Source of the DNA: Dehalobacter sp. DCM
Lineage (GTDB): Bacteria; Bacillota; Desulfitobacteriia; Desulfitobacteriales; Syntrophobotulaceae
DNA: 64,000 nt
Direction of reading: 5' to 3'
NCBI RefSeq assembly: GCF_024972775.1
Contig: NZ_CP092282.1
Coordinates: 3,155,001 to 3,219,000, forward strand
The first letter of the stretch is position 1, and every line of letters begins with the position of its first letter. A program made the translations under genes and the position numbers. This document shows, in pieces, positions 32,818-43,108 of the stretch. Below the pieces are notes generated by a model, which saw nothing but the letters and a program-made list of their open reading frames with translations, was not told the origin of the DNA and searched no databases.

Positions 32818-34116
32818 TCAAACTTCAGAAGCGATTCGCTGCGCTCTTTTGGCAACTTCCAGGCAAATCTGAGCTGCATCCAGGGTAAGCAGGTTACTGT
32901 TCTCCATAATGATCTTACCGTCAACCATCACAGTTCGGACATCACTGCCACGGGCGCAGTAAACGAGATGCGAAGGAACAGAAAATCGCGGATAGAAATG
33001 CGGCTGATCAAAGTTGATGGATATCAAGTCAGCTTTATAGCCCGGTTCGAGTTTCCCAATATCACTGATACCTGCTGCTGCTGCACCGCCGACCGTTGCC
33101 ATTGCCAATACATCATAGGCCTTAAGATCTTCGGGAGACCCAACAAGCTTTTGCTGGAAGGATGCCGTGCGCATTTCGCCAAACATATCCAGATCATTAT
33201 TGCTCGATGTTCCGTCCGTACCGAGACTGACCGTGATACCTCTTCTTTGCATTTCCGAGATTCGCGCGGTACCGCTGTTGAGTTTCATATTGCTTTCGGC
33301 ATTATGGGCAACTCCAATCTGGTACTTTTTCAGGATATCCATTTCACCATCGTCAATATAGACACAATGGGCGGCAATGATGTGACCCCCGAGCACCTCT
33401 TCTCTTTCCAGCCAGCGGAGCGGGGTTGTGCCATATCGTTCCTTAATGGTAGCAACCTCAGACTGCGTCTCAGCCAAATGGATATGTAAACCCGATCCAA
33501 ACCTATCGGCTTCCCTTTTTACTGTACGCAGAAATTCACCGGAACACGTGTAGGGCGCATGCGGTCCAAAGAGGATTTTGATTCGTCCATTACCGGCATC
33601 ATGGTATTTCTCGAATAACGCAACATTTTCTCGCAGGGATTTCATCCCTGCTTCTTTTGTACTTTCGATCATACCACGGGACAGCAGGGCTCGGGTTCCC
33701 GCTTCTAACACAACCCGCACCGCTTCTTCCTCGGCAATATACATGTCGGCCATAGTGGTTGTCCCAGACCGTATCATCTCGCATAAAGCAAGGGCATTGC
33801 CCCAATAAATATCTTCCGCCGTCATTTTGTCCTCAAACGGCCATATCTTTTCCTGAAGCCAAGGCATCAGCGGCATATCGTCTGCATAGCCACGGAGCAG
33901 GGTCATTGCCGCATGGGTATGCATGTTGATCAACCCAGGCATAACCACATCATTTTGTAAATCGAGGATCTTGTCCGGAATGAAGTCCGCCGGCGCGGTA
34001 CCACATTCTCCCACAGAAATGATCCTGTCACCATCAACAGCGATTTCACCTTGTGGATAAAAATCATCCGGCCCGGTCATCGGCAAGACCATAGCCCGAA
34101 TCAAATATTTGGACAT
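32818..34116 (-). CDS. mtaD: 5-methylthioadenosine/S-adenosylhomocysteine deaminase
   Basis: 432 residues from the ATG at 34116 (AAGGAA upstream). Amidohydrolase fold: INMHTHAAM (metal HxH), HIHLAETQSE, IIAAHCVY and SLGTDGTSSNNDLDM. Converts MTA or SAH to the inosyl form. It is the last gene of mtnP-mtnA-mtaD, so the cell has both a phosphorolytic and a deaminating route for MTA. Confidence 0.93.
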   Translation of the reverse strand: MSKYLIRAMVLPMTGPDDFYPQGEIAVDGDRIISVGECGTAPADFIPDKILDLQNDVVMPGLINMHTHAAMTLLRGYADDMPLMPWLQEKIWPFEDKMTAEDIYWGNALALCEMIRSGTTTMADMYIAEEEAVRVVLEAGTRALLSRGMIESTKEAGMKSLRENVALFEKYHDAGNGRIKILFGPHAPYTCSGEFLRTVKREADRFGSGLHIHLAETQSEVATIKERYGTTPLRWLEREEVLGGHIIAAHCVYIDDGEMDILKKYQIGVAHNAESNMKLNSGTARISEMQRRGITVSLGTDGTSSNNDLDMFGEMRTASFQQKLVGSPEDLKAYDVLAMATVGGAAAAGISDIGKLEPGYKADLISINFDQPHFYPRFSVPSHLVYCARGSDVRTVMVDGKIIMENSNLLTLDAAQICLEVAKRAQRIASEV

Positions 34117-34154
34117 AAATTTCCTTCTTTCCGCTGACATTCATTCTCAGTCGC

Positions 34155-35189
34155 TTATTTCACTAAAAGCTTCAGCATATTCACCGAATAGGGTGCTGTA
34201 ACGATTCCTTTTTCTGTAATAATCCCACTGATATATTTCGACGGTGTAATATCAAAAGAAGGATTATAAACCTGGACGTCATCAGGCACAATTTTCACAC
34301 CCATGATTGACCGGACTTCATTCGCATCCCTTTCTTCTATGGGGATTTCATTTCCGCTGGATATTTTTAAATCAATGGTTGTTGTCGGTGCTGCGATATA
34401 GAATGGGATATCGTGTGCTGCTGCCAGTACAGCAAGAGTATAAGTACCGATTTTATTTGCAGTATCTCCGTTGGTTGCAATACGATCTGCGCCGACAACC
34501 ACCATATCGATTTTCCCCTGTTGCATGAGATAGCCTGCCATATTATCCGTAATCAGTGTCATCGGGATTTGATCCTGAACCAGTTCCCATACTGTTAACC
34601 GTGCTCCCTGCAGGAACGGGCGAGTTTCTCCGGCGTAGACATGTACTTTTTTCCCCGACTCATGCGCAGCGCGAATGATACCAAGGGCTGTACCGTATTC
34701 TACGGTGGCTAGGCTGCCAGTGTTACAATGGGTAAGGATATTGGCCTTTTCTGGTACGACGGTATTCCCGTATTCCCCGATCAGCCGGTTCATTCTGCGA
34801 TCATCTTCGGCAATATCCTCGGCTTCCTTGACTAAGGCTGTACGAATTGTTTCAATATCCTGACTGTCGTTGTACTCCCTGAACTTATCTTCCATCTTAT
34901 TTAAGGCCCAGGAAAGGTTAACTGCGGTCGGGCGTGTTCCTTCCAGGGTGGAACGAACTTCCTCCATGGTGTTCTTGAAATCATCAATATGTCCTTGATA
35001 TTTTAGTGCTCCTAAGGCATACCCAAAGGCGGCGGCGGCTCCAATCGCAGGAGCTCCACGTACCTCCATCCCCTTAATCGCATCGGCTACGTCTGTATAC
35101 GAATACGCTTCTCTGTACTGTTCTTCGAATGGTAATTTTGTTTGATTAAGTATCAATAAATGGTCACCTTGCCATTGAAGAGCTTTCAT
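34155..35189 (-). CDS. mtnA: Methylthioribose-1-phosphate isomerase
   Basis: 344 residues. eIF2B-like fold with RGAPAIGAAAAFGYALG, LTHCNTGSLATVEYGTALG (catalytic Cys) and VVVGADRIATNGDTANKIGT (catalytic Asp). Converts MTR-1-P to MTRu-1-P in methionine salvage. It follows mtnP by 15 bases. The later steps (mtnB, mtnW and so on) are not in the window. Confidence 0.95.
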   Translation of the reverse strand: MKALQWQGDHLLILNQTKLPFEEQYREAYSYTDVADAIKGMEVRGAPAIGAAAAFGYALGALKYQGHIDDFKNTMEEVRSTLEGTRPTAVNLSWALNKMEDKFREYNDSQDIETIRTALVKEAEDIAEDDRRMNRLIGEYGNTVVPEKANILTHCNTGSLATVEYGTALGIIRAAHESGKKVHVYAGETRPFLQGARLTVWELVQDQIPMTLITDNMAGYLMQQGKIDMVVVGADRIATNGDTANKIGTYTLAVLAAAHDIPFYIAAPTTTIDLKISSGNEIPIEERDANEVRSIMGVKIVPDDVQVYNPSFDITPSKYISGIITEKGIVTAPYSVNMLKLLVK

Positions 35190-35204
35190 CCTATATCCGC
35201 CTTT

Positions 35205-35987
35205 CTAAAACAAACCTGTTTCTTTGTTCCCAGTCGCACAATAACACCGCTGATCCAGGTCCATCAATTTACAGGTGCTTTCCACCAGTGCTGCAACAGT
35301 ATTGCTCAACAAATTCATACTAGCGATTACTTCGGCGTGTGTCAACGGTTCATGATTAATTCCTGCCGCCTGGTTTGTCACCAAGGCGATGGTCGCATAA
35401 CACATGCCTAATTCCCGTGCAAGTACAACCTCCGGAACCCCGGTCATCCCTACCAGATGCCCGCCTAACAGGCGGAACATCTTGATTTCCGCAGGTGTTT
35501 CAAATCGGGGACCCTCAGTACAGACATAGACGCCGCCGTTTTTAACCTTTATTCCGGCTCGCACTGCACCTTCTGTTATATTATTACGCAGTACCGGGCA
35601 GTATGGTTCCGTAACGTCAATATGCAGGACACCCCTGTCGCCGCCTTCATAAAACGTAAGCGGACGGTTCTTGGTAAAGTCGAGAAATTGATCGACGAGG
35701 ACAATATCGCCAATGGTTAATTCGTCAACTATCGAACCTACCGCTCCGGTAGCGAGTATCTTTTTTACGCCCATTGTTTTGAGGGCCCAGATATTGGCGC
35801 GGTAGTTAATGCGATGGGGGGGATACGTGTGACCGGTGCCATGCCGTTTAAGAAATACCACTTCAGACATTCCTATTTCGCCGATATCGAGTGATACATT
35901 GCCGTAGGGCGTATCGACACGATGTTGCTTCGTTTTTTTTAAGACCAGTTTCTCTACACCGGTCCCACCAATGAGAGCATAATTCAA
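35205..35987 (-). CDS. mtnP: S-methyl-5'-thioadenosine phosphorylase
   Basis: 260 residues of the PNP/MTAP family: YALIGGTGVEKL, KRHGTGHTYPPHRINYRANIW-like segment, CTEGPRFETPAEI and LVGMTGVPEVVLARE, then VTNQAAGI. Cleaves MTA to adenine and MTR-1-P. Its start is close to the ftsY stop; the only GAGGAGG lies 17 bases upstream, so initiation may be by coupling to ftsY. Confidence 0.93.
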   Translation of the reverse strand: MNYALIGGTGVEKLVLKKTKQHRVDTPYGNVSLDIGEIGMSEVVFLKRHGTGHTYPPHRINYRANIWALKTMGVKKILATGAVGSIVDELTIGDIVLVDQFLDFTKNRPLTFYEGGDRGVLHIDVTEPYCPVLRNNITEGAVRAGIKVKNGGVYVCTEGPRFETPAEIKMFRLLGGHLVGMTGVPEVVLARELGMCYATIALVTNQAAGINHEPLTHAEVIASMNLLSNTVAALVESTCKLMDLDQRCYCATGNKETGLF

Positions 35988-35992
35988 AGGAT

Positions 35993-36919
35993 TTATTCCT
36001 CCTCATTGCGGTCGAAGAGTGCCCGTGCGAATTCTTTGGGATCAAATGGTCTTAAATCCTCCGCCCCTTCTCCGATACCGATCAATTTAACGGGAACATC
36101 CGCTTCATCACGTATTCCCAGGATAACACCGCCTTTAGCAGTTCCGTCAAGCTTCGTCAAAATAATCCCGGTAACATCGGCAGCTTCCTTAAAAAGTCTG
36201 ACCTGCTGCAGTGCATTCTGGCCGGTTGTCGCATCCAGCACCAAAAGAACTTCATGGGGTGCCTCGGGGACTTCACGTTCAATGACTTTTTTTATCTTCG
36301 ATAATTCTTTCATCAGATTGACTTTATTATGCAGTCTGCCGGCTGTATCAATGAGGAGTACATCCATATTACGGGATTTTGCCGCCTTGAGGGCATCAAA
36401 TGCTACGGCAGCGGGATCGGCTCCCTCAGCTTGTTTGATAACTTCTGCGCCTGCGCGCTGTCCCCACACTTCCAGTTGTTCGATTGCTGCTGCTCTAAAC
36501 GTGTCTCCTGCTGCTAATAAAACCTTCAGTCCTTGTTCATGTAGGTTCTTAGCTAATTTTCCAATGGTCGTCGTCTTACCGACACCGTTGACCCCAACGA
36601 TCAAATAGACGGTAGGTTTATTATCTGAAATAGTTAATGGGCTTTCTTCACCGAGCAAGGTCGTGATATGTTCCTGCAAAAGATTCTTGAGAAGGGCACG
36701 GTCGGATATTTTTTGTTCCTTAACGGATATTCGGAGCATTTCAACGAGTTTCATCGCTGTATTGATACCGACATCAGACTGAAGAAGTACGTCTTCCAAT
36801 TCTTCATATAGATCTTCGTCGATTCTGCCGGCCCCGGAAAAAATTTGTTCCATTTTGCCGACAAAGCCCTGACGAGTTTTCGTTAAGCGTTCTTTCAATT
36901 TTGAAAATATTCCTGCCAC
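35993..36919 (-). CDS. ftsY: Signal recognition particle receptor FtsY
   Basis: 308 residues from a GTG at 36919 with GGGAG upstream. NG domain with GVNGVGKTTTIGKLA, DTAGRLHNKVNLM and TKLDGTAKGG. It lacks the long acidic A domain of E. coli FtsY, as usual in Firmicutes. Follows smc. Confidence 0.97.
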   Translation of the reverse strand: MAGIFSKLKERLTKTRQGFVGKMEQIFSGAGRIDEDLYEELEDVLLQSDVGINTAMKLVEMLRISVKEQKISDRALLKNLLQEHITTLLGEESPLTISDNKPTVYLIVGVNGVGKTTTIGKLAKNLHEQGLKVLLAAGDTFRAAAIEQLEVWGQRAGAEVIKQAEGADPAAVAFDALKAAKSRNMDVLLIDTAGRLHNKVNLMKELSKIKKVIEREVPEAPHEVLLVLDATTGQNALQQVRLFKEAADVTGIILTKLDGTAKGGVILGIRDEADVPVKLIGIGEGAEDLRPFDPKEFARALFDRNEEE

Positions 36920-37002
36920 GTGATCGATCTCCCTTATTTATATACTCCATTTTTTATGACGTATTTCTGAAATGATGATAACGACTTAATAAAGGCTTCG
37001 AA

Positions 37003-40000
37003 TCAACTTACTGCCGATGCCGCCGCGGCTGCTCTATCCTCCAATTCGACAGTAAGAAGTTTCGACACACCGGATTCTTCCATCGTGATGCCATACAGTC
37101 TGTCGGCCGATTCCATGGTTCCTCTGCGGTGAGAAATCAGGATGAACTGAGTATGGTGGGATAGTGTCCTCAGATAATTGACAAAACGCTTGACATTGGC
37201 TTCATCCAGAGCCGCCTCGATCTCGTCAAGTAAGCAAAATGGGCTGGGCTTGACTTTCAGAAAGGCGAATAACAGGGCAATCGCGGTGAATGAACGCTCA
37301 CCTCCCGATAAAAGGGATAAAAGCTGCGCTTTTTTTCCGGGAGGCTGGGCAACGATACGTACACCGGTTTCCAGAAGATTCTCGGGGTCATCCAGCTGAA
37401 GTTCTGCTTGTCCACCGTTAAAGAGCTGCGTAAATACTTCTTTGAATGCGGCATTCACAGACCGGAAGCCCTCTTCAAACCTCTCAATCATGCATTTATC
37501 TAATTCGGAAATGAGTTCCTGCAAGGTTTTTCCTGCTTCGTCCAGATCATGCTTTTGGGTGGTGAGAAACTCAAAACGCTTCACTGTTTCAGGATACTCC
37601 TCTAAGGCCGTATAATTGACCGGACCGAGGGCCTCGATTTCCTGTTTATAGGCGGCAATTGTTTCCTGCAGAGACTCCTTCTTATCCCCGGTGAGGTAAG
37701 CTTGAGCCTGTTTCCAGGGCAACCCGTACTCTTCCTCAAGGCGGTTATTGCCGGTTTCCCATTCGGCCTCCCAGCGTGTGACCTTAAGCTCACTTTGATG
37801 AAGCTGTGCCTCCATTTCTTTTGCCTGATTTTTCATCTCCAGGATATCTTGTTCCTGTTTCAGGTTGTTTTCGGCAAAAGATTCCTTCGCTCTGCGCAGT
37901 TCAATTAGCTGATATTTTTTTTCCTCTAATAGTGTGTTATATTCTTTAACGCGGTTTTCTCCTTGAATCCTGCCCAGTCCTATTTCTTCATCATTCTTCC
38001 GGACTTCGCTCAGTTCCCTATTCTTTTCATCCATTAAACGCTGACTCTTCAGGGTTTTCTCGTTCTCTTCAATGATAGCCTGCCGGACTTGATCAAGCTC
38101 CTGTTCCCAGCGAGCAGCTTCGACTTTAGCCGATGTTATTTCATCCGATAGTTCCTGGGCCTCTGTCACTTTCTCTTTGAGCAGGTTTTCCAAATCCAAT
38201 TGTTCTGTTTGTAAGGCATTGATTTTATCTTCTGTTTCCTTTAAAGATTTTTCTGTCTTTCCGATAATCGCTGTCAGTGTCGTCATTTCAGAACGGATCT
38301 CGTTCAGTTCAAACGTAATGAAGCGGGCGTCTTCCTCCAGACGCTTGAGCCTATCTTCAAAGTGTCTGGTATTGGCAGCCATTATCCCCTTCGTTTTCTG
38401 GATTTGTGAAAATTCCGCTTCAATTTCATCCTGTGCTGCCACCAGTTTTTCCATGTCTTTAGCAATTAAACTGCTTTCTTGTTTTTTACAAGCAGCTTCT
38501 TCGTGAAATTCGCGTGTTTTCGCTGTAAGCTCTTCTATTTCCCTTACCCTGCTGAGCAAGCCGCTGCTTTGGGTCCGCGTACTTCCCCCGGTCAAGGATC
38601 CGCCGATATTGACCTGATCGCCTAAGAGCGTAACGATTCTGAATCGATAATTATTGGATTTCGCAATATCAATGGCACTGTCCAATGTATCGGTGACCAG
38701 AATTCTTCCCAATAGGGATTCCATAATATCGCCAAAACGTGTATCGAATTTAACAAGATCAACGGCCAACCCTTGGAAGCCTTTATGTTTCTTTGTTTTC
38801 TCATCCAGGGACTGCCTTGTCCCTTTAATGGCATCCAACGGCAAAAACGTTGCCCGTCCATTATTTGTTCTCTTCAGATAGTCGATACACGTTTTTGCGT
38901 CGTTTGTTTTTTCCACAATGATGTTCTGAAGGGCGGCGCCCAATGCGGTTTCAACAGCCAGTTCAAACTTGGTCTGCACCTCGATGTTATCCGCAACGGT
39001 TCCGAATACACCCCGGCAGGTGATTTCACCCTTGCGGCAAGCGATTATAGCCTCGCGTACGCCTTTATTATACCCTTCCAGATTGTCCTGCAGCGTGTGC
39101 AGTGCATGCAGCCTGGCGTTAGCCTGATCCGCTTTCCTGAGAAGTTCTCCGTATACTACCTCAGATTGCTGCTGCTCTGTTTTTTTAGCGGTGAGGGACC
39201 TCATGATCTCTGTACTTTTCTGATTAAGCACTTCTTCACGTAATTCCAGTTCGATCAATTCATCTCTTTGGACTCCGATCTCACGGAGCACCGAATCCTT
39301 TTCAGCATCTTTCGCCTGGATATTCTTCTGATACTGCTTTTCCTGCTGCATCAGCGTATCTTTTTTCTGCTTGGTTTCAGCCTCAATACTGGTTAATTTG
39401 CTTTTTTCAGACAACACATCAAATATTTCAGTTTTTATCTCGTCCAAACGGGCTTCCCCGCTAAGCGTCCGCAGCTCTTCCAGACGACATTCTTTTATTT
39501 TCAAATCAGCATAAGCACGATTTAAGGTCTCTTCCAGAAGGACGCTTTTGGCTGCATAAGCCTGCCCTTTTTCTTGAGAAAACTCTAAATTATCCTGTGC
39601 AGCCTTCAGTTCTTTCTCCAGCCGGCTGGACTGTTCCTGCATAAAGCCGCGTCTTTCGGAGAGCAATGACAACGCATGTTCCGCATCGCTGACTTTATTC
39701 TCCAAGGCATATACTTCACCTTGCATTGCCTGGACTTGCTGTTCCAAATGGTCCAGTTCATGGCGTTTGATAATAATTTTACTTTCCTCTTCGTTAATGC
39801 GCGCAGCAAATAAAGCAAATTCATTGTTTAAAGATTCGCCCGCTGTGCGCGCCTTGATGAGTTTGCTGTTGACCTCAGACAATTCGTTAACGATGAGACT
39901 GATTTCCATTTTTTCAAGAGCCGCAGTAATTTCCTGACTCGTCCTTGCAGCCTCAGCCTGCTCAGCAAGGGGTTCTATCCGTGACTCAACCTCAGCAATG

Positions 40001-40608
40001 ATATCGCTCAGACGTTCCAGATTTAATCTGGTATCATCAAGTTTCTTCAAAGCTTCCTTTTTGCGGTGACGAAATTTGCTGATACCTGCAACTTCTTCAA
40101 TGAGGGTGCGTCGCTCATCCGACCGCAGATTGAGAATTTCTTCAACACGTCCTTGTCCGATGATCGAAAAACCTTCTTTTCCTGAACCGGTATCCAAAAA
40201 CAGTTCCTGAATATCCTTCAGCCGACATGGCGTTCGATTAATAAAATACTGACCTTCACCATCCCGATATACTCTGCGGGTTATGACGACTTCGTCATAA
40301 TCAAGCGCAAAGAGGCCGGTGGTATTATTAAAAATCAAGGATACCTCCGCCATGCCTACCGGGCGCCGTGAAGAGCATCCTGCAAAAATAACATCTTCCA
40401 TCTTGCTTCCGCGCAGGCTTTTCGCGCTCTGTTCTCCTAAAACCCATCGCACCGCATCAGCCACATTACTTTTCCCGCTCCCATTGGGTCCGACAATGAC
40501 ACTCATACCGGGATGCAAATCAATTTTTATTTTATCAGCAAAGGATTTAAATCCCTGGATATGGATCGATTTAAGAAATACTTCCTCGTCATTTCTGGAT
40601 ATTACCAA
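37003..40608 (-). CDS. smc: Chromosome segregation SMC ATPase
   Basis: 1201 residues. Walker A VGPNGSGKSNVADAVRWVLG, hinge region around residues 510-680 (VFGTVADNIEV, GGSLTGGSTR), two long coiled coils and the C-terminal signature LLSGGERSFTAIALLFA with Walker B FCLLDEIEAALD. The TTG start (40608) with GGGGGG upstream overlaps the region of the rnc stop by a few bases. Confidence 0.98.
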   Translation of the reverse strand: MVISRNDEEVFLKSIHIQGFKSFADKIKIDLHPGMSVIVGPNGSGKSNVADAVRWVLGEQSAKSLRGSKMEDVIFAGCSSRRPVGMAEVSLIFNNTTGLFALDYDEVVITRRVYRDGEGQYFINRTPCRLKDIQELFLDTGSGKEGFSIIGQGRVEEILNLRSDERRTLIEEVAGISKFRHRKKEALKKLDDTRLNLERLSDIIAEVESRIEPLAEQAEAARTSQEITAALEKMEISLIVNELSEVNSKLIKARTAGESLNNEFALFAARINEEESKIIIKRHELDHLEQQVQAMQGEVYALENKVSDAEHALSLLSERRGFMQEQSSRLEKELKAAQDNLEFSQEKGQAYAAKSVLLEETLNRAYADLKIKECRLEELRTLSGEARLDEIKTEIFDVLSEKSKLTSIEAETKQKKDTLMQQEKQYQKNIQAKDAEKDSVLREIGVQRDELIELELREEVLNQKSTEIMRSLTAKKTEQQQSEVVYGELLRKADQANARLHALHTLQDNLEGYNKGVREAIIACRKGEITCRGVFGTVADNIEVQTKFELAVETALGAALQNIIVEKTNDAKTCIDYLKRTNNGRATFLPLDAIKGTRQSLDEKTKKHKGFQGLAVDLVKFDTRFGDIMESLLGRILVTDTLDSAIDIAKSNNYRFRIVTLLGDQVNIGGSLTGGSTRTQSSGLLSRVREIEELTAKTREFHEEAACKKQESSLIAKDMEKLVAAQDEIEAEFSQIQKTKGIMAANTRHFEDRLKRLEEDARFITFELNEIRSEMTTLTAIIGKTEKSLKETEDKINALQTEQLDLENLLKEKVTEAQELSDEITSAKVEAARWEQELDQVRQAIIEENEKTLKSQRLMDEKNRELSEVRKNDEEIGLGRIQGENRVKEYNTLLEEKKYQLIELRRAKESFAENNLKQEQDILEMKNQAKEMEAQLHQSELKVTRWEAEWETGNNRLEEEYGLPWKQAQAYLTGDKKESLQETIAAYKQEIEALGPVNYTALEEYPETVKRFEFLTTQKHDLDEAGKTLQELISELDKCMIERFEEGFRSVNAAFKEVFTQLFNGGQAELQLDDPENLLETGVRIVAQPPGKKAQLLSLLSGGERSFTAIALLFAFLKVKPSPFCLLDEIEAALDEANVKRFVNYLRTLSHHTQFILISHRRGTMESADRLYGITMEESGVSKLLTVELEDRAAAAASAVS

Positions 40609-40609
40609 T

Positions 40610-41353
40610 CTATTCCCCCCAAGTCTTTAACGCAAAACGGGCCGCCTGCTGCTCGGCTTCCTTCTTTGTCTTACCCGTACCTTTTCCCTGCAATTCACCA
40701 CGAAGGTAAACCCCTGCCGTGAATAACTTGTCGTGGTCCGGTCCCGTCTCCTCCAATATCTTATAGTGAACTTCAAATTCTCTTTTTTGAGCTTTTTCTT
40801 GAAGCATGGTTTTGAAATCTCCGTAATTTCCCTCATTCAGTTCCATTATTTCCGGAATTAACATATCAAGGATGAATTTACGAACTTTTTCAAAGCCATA
40901 CTGCAAATATACTGCCCCAATAACAGCTTCCAGAGCATCCGCAATAATCGAAGGCCTGTCTCTGCCGCCGGAAGATTGTTCCCCTTTACCCAGGAATAGT
41001 ACCTGACCAAGGTTTATACTTCGCGCTTTTCGAGCAAGTGTCGTTTCATTGACAACAGCTGCCCGCATCTTGGTCAGCTCACCTTCAGGCCTCTCGGGAT
41101 AGGTTAGAAAAAGGTATTCTCCGACAATAAAATCCAGAACTGCATCACCTAAAAACTCCAAACGTTGATTATTCTCCATCCCGCTGTTCGGGTTTTCGAA
41201 CGTAAATGAGGGGTGTGTCAGTGCCTTATAAATCAGGTCGCGTTCAAAATCTTCAAAGTCCATCTCCTGGATAAATGTTTCGACTTCCTCGATTTTTGAT
41301 CGATACTTATTTTTCGTGCTCTTATGGAAAAAATGGCGGCTTTTTTTGCCCAT
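40610..41353 (-). CDS. rnc: Ribonuclease III
   Basis: 247 residues from the ATG at 41353 (AAAGGAGG upstream; the longer frame to 41440 has none). The catalytic motif is NQRLEFLGDAVLDFIV, and the C-terminal dsRNA-binding domain ends GKGTGKTKKEAEQQAARFAL. Directly upstream of smc. Confidence 0.97.
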   Translation of the reverse strand: MGKKSRHFFHKSTKNKYRSKIEEVETFIQEMDFEDFERDLIYKALTHPSFTFENPNSGMENNQRLEFLGDAVLDFIVGEYLFLTYPERPEGELTKMRAAVVNETTLARKARSINLGQVLFLGKGEQSSGGRDRPSIIADALEAVIGAVYLQYGFEKVRKFILDMLIPEIMELNEGNYGDFKTMLQEKAQKREFEVHYKILEETGPDHDKLFTAGVYLRGELQGKGTGKTKKEAEQQAARFALKTWGE

Positions 41354-41479
41354 TGGACGCCTCCTTTCTATTAAAACGTGTTTAACTGATCCGTTTTCAA
41401 CTGCACGATAGGAACACGCACTGCTTCGCTTATGATGCAAGGCAAGGGATGTTCACGCAGCTTTGCTGTTTAGTTTAAA

Positions 41480-41506
41480 GCCCCGTAGCAGCCTTACTAC
41501 GGGGCC
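41480..41506 (-). terminator. Terminator after acpP
   Basis: GCCCCGTAG pairs with CTACGGGGC around an eight-base loop between acpP and rnc. The T-run is short. Confidence 0.6.
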
Positions 41507-41512
41507 CATTGA

Positions 41513-41740
41513 CTACATATTTTCTTTCACATACTTTACAATATCGCCGACGGATTGAATGTTTTCTACCTCTTCATCCGCAATATCAAGGTTAAATTCT
41601 TCTTCCAGAGCCATTACGAGTTCAACAATATCCAATGAATCAGCATTCAGTTGTTGGAAAGTTGTTGCCGTCGTGATTTCCTCCTCATCGGCTCCTAACT
41701 GGTCCACAACGATTGCCTTTACCTTTTCAAATACATCCAT
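41513..41740 (-). CDS. acpP: Acyl carrier protein
   Basis: 75 residues from the ATG at 41740 (GAGGGGG upstream). The phosphopantetheine Ser is in LNADSLDIVELVMALE. Carries acyl chains in fatty-acid synthesis. The fabD, fabG and fabF genes that often surround acpP are missing here. Confidence 0.97.
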   Translation of the reverse strand: MDVFEKVKAIVVDQLGADEEEITTATTFQQLNADSLDIVELVMALEEEFNLDIADEEVENIQSVGDIVKYVKENM

Positions 41741-42027
41741 GCATGCCACCCCCTCTCAGGCAGTTCAATTTGTTTGTTCATACAATGTAACTCTAATGGA
41801 TATCCTTTACACAGATTATGTAACATCTACTTAGAGTTTACAACGTACTTGCGTACTATATCAACCCCATACTTTCTGTTTTTTGCCAAATAACCTCATA
41901 TTGCTAAGTTATTTTCCTTGATAGGATATCTTTGCTGCAACGATGGTATATAGGATGATATTTTACGGTAGTCTTACCCTATAATGTGTAGGAATAAGCC
42001 TTTTATTCAGAATTGTACCAGTATTTA

Positions 42028-43032
42028 TCAAGATTGCAAGGTGCTTTCGTCCAAACCTGCCCCAATTCTTTGGATTATTTTTTCATTGACGCATTCTTTG
42101 GCTACACGAATCGCATTATAAATTGCCTTTTCTTTGGAACTGCCATGACAAATGATACTGGTTCCATTGACACCCAGCAGCGGTGCTCCGCCGTATTCAG
42201 CATAGTCCATCTGTTTGGCGATTTCCTTCAGTCCGGGTTTAACGAGCATCGCCCCAATCTTCCGGGATGTGGTGGCTGTAATCTTTTCTTTAATCAGTTG
42301 AAATAGAGCTGAGGACAAACCTTCGAATGATTTTAAAACGATATTGCCGACAAAAGCATCACAGACAATGACATCGGCATTACCATTGGGAACGTCACGG
42401 CCTTCAATATTACCGATAAAATTCAGAGAAGCGGTTTTGAGCAGCGCGTAAGCAGCCTGTACCAATTCATTTCCTTTTCCTTCCTCACTGCCAATATTGA
42501 GGAGCGCAACCTTGGGGTTATTAATACCTAATACATTCTCGGCGTAGATACTGCCCATCATGGCGTATTGCAGGAGATTTTCCGGTTTCGCATCCGGGTT
42601 GGCTCCTACATCAAGCAAAAGCTTTCCACCCTGGAGTGTCGGCAAGACGGTGCAGATTGCCGGTCGCTGGATCCCTTTGATCCTGCCAAGTCCAAGTAAA
42701 GCGGCTGCCATTTGCGCTCCTGTACTTCCTGCAGAGACCAGTGCATCAGCCTCGCCCTCTTTAACCAATCGCGTCGCCACGACAATGGAGGCATCTTTCT
42801 TCTTTTTGATGGCGGCAGCGGGATGCTCGTTCATCTCAATGACTTCAGAACACTCATAGAATCCGATATTTTCAGAAATTTTTTTTTCAGGTATATGGTC
42901 GATGATGTCATCTTTACGGCCAACCAGAATGATCTTGATTTCCGGCCAAGCCTGAGCGGCTTTCAATGCCCCTCTGACGATCTCTAAAGGCGCATAATCC
43001 CCGCCCATAGCATCAACAGCTATCTTCATCAT
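42028..43032 (-). CDS. plsX: Phosphate acyltransferase PlsX
   Basis: 334 residues from one of two adjacent ATGs (43032/43029; AAGGAAGGTG upstream). Begins MKIAVDAMGGDYAP; ALVSAGSTGAQMAAA and LLDVGANPDAKPENL are family blocks. Makes acyl-phosphate from acyl-ACP for phospholipid synthesis. Lies between rpmF and acpP. Confidence 0.96.
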   Translation of the reverse strand: MMKIAVDAMGGDYAPLEIVRGALKAAQAWPEIKIILVGRKDDIIDHIPEKKISENIGFYECSEVIEMNEHPAAAIKKKKDASIVVATRLVKEGEADALVSAGSTGAQMAAALLGLGRIKGIQRPAICTVLPTLQGGKLLLDVGANPDAKPENLLQYAMMGSIYAENVLGINNPKVALLNIGSEEGKGNELVQAAYALLKTASLNFIGNIEGRDVPNGNADVIVCDAFVGNIVLKSFEGLSSALFQLIKEKITATTSRKIGAMLVKPGLKEIAKQMDYAEYGGAPLLGVNGTSIICHGSSKEKAIYNAIRVAKECVNEKIIQRIGAGLDESTLQS

Positions 43033-43108
43033 TCCGCACCTTCCTTTCTGCACCCTATCCCCGTAATTATCATCCTTAAGCAGATGATGAGTATGCATGG
43101 AAATAAGA

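Noticed and set aside
41831-41850. TTAGAGTTTACAACGTACTT, resembling an end of the element at 2955
   Set aside because: On the minus strand it forms TTGTAA with a CATAAT 17 bases away, a likely acpP promoter; only 16 of 20 bases match and no partner end was found.
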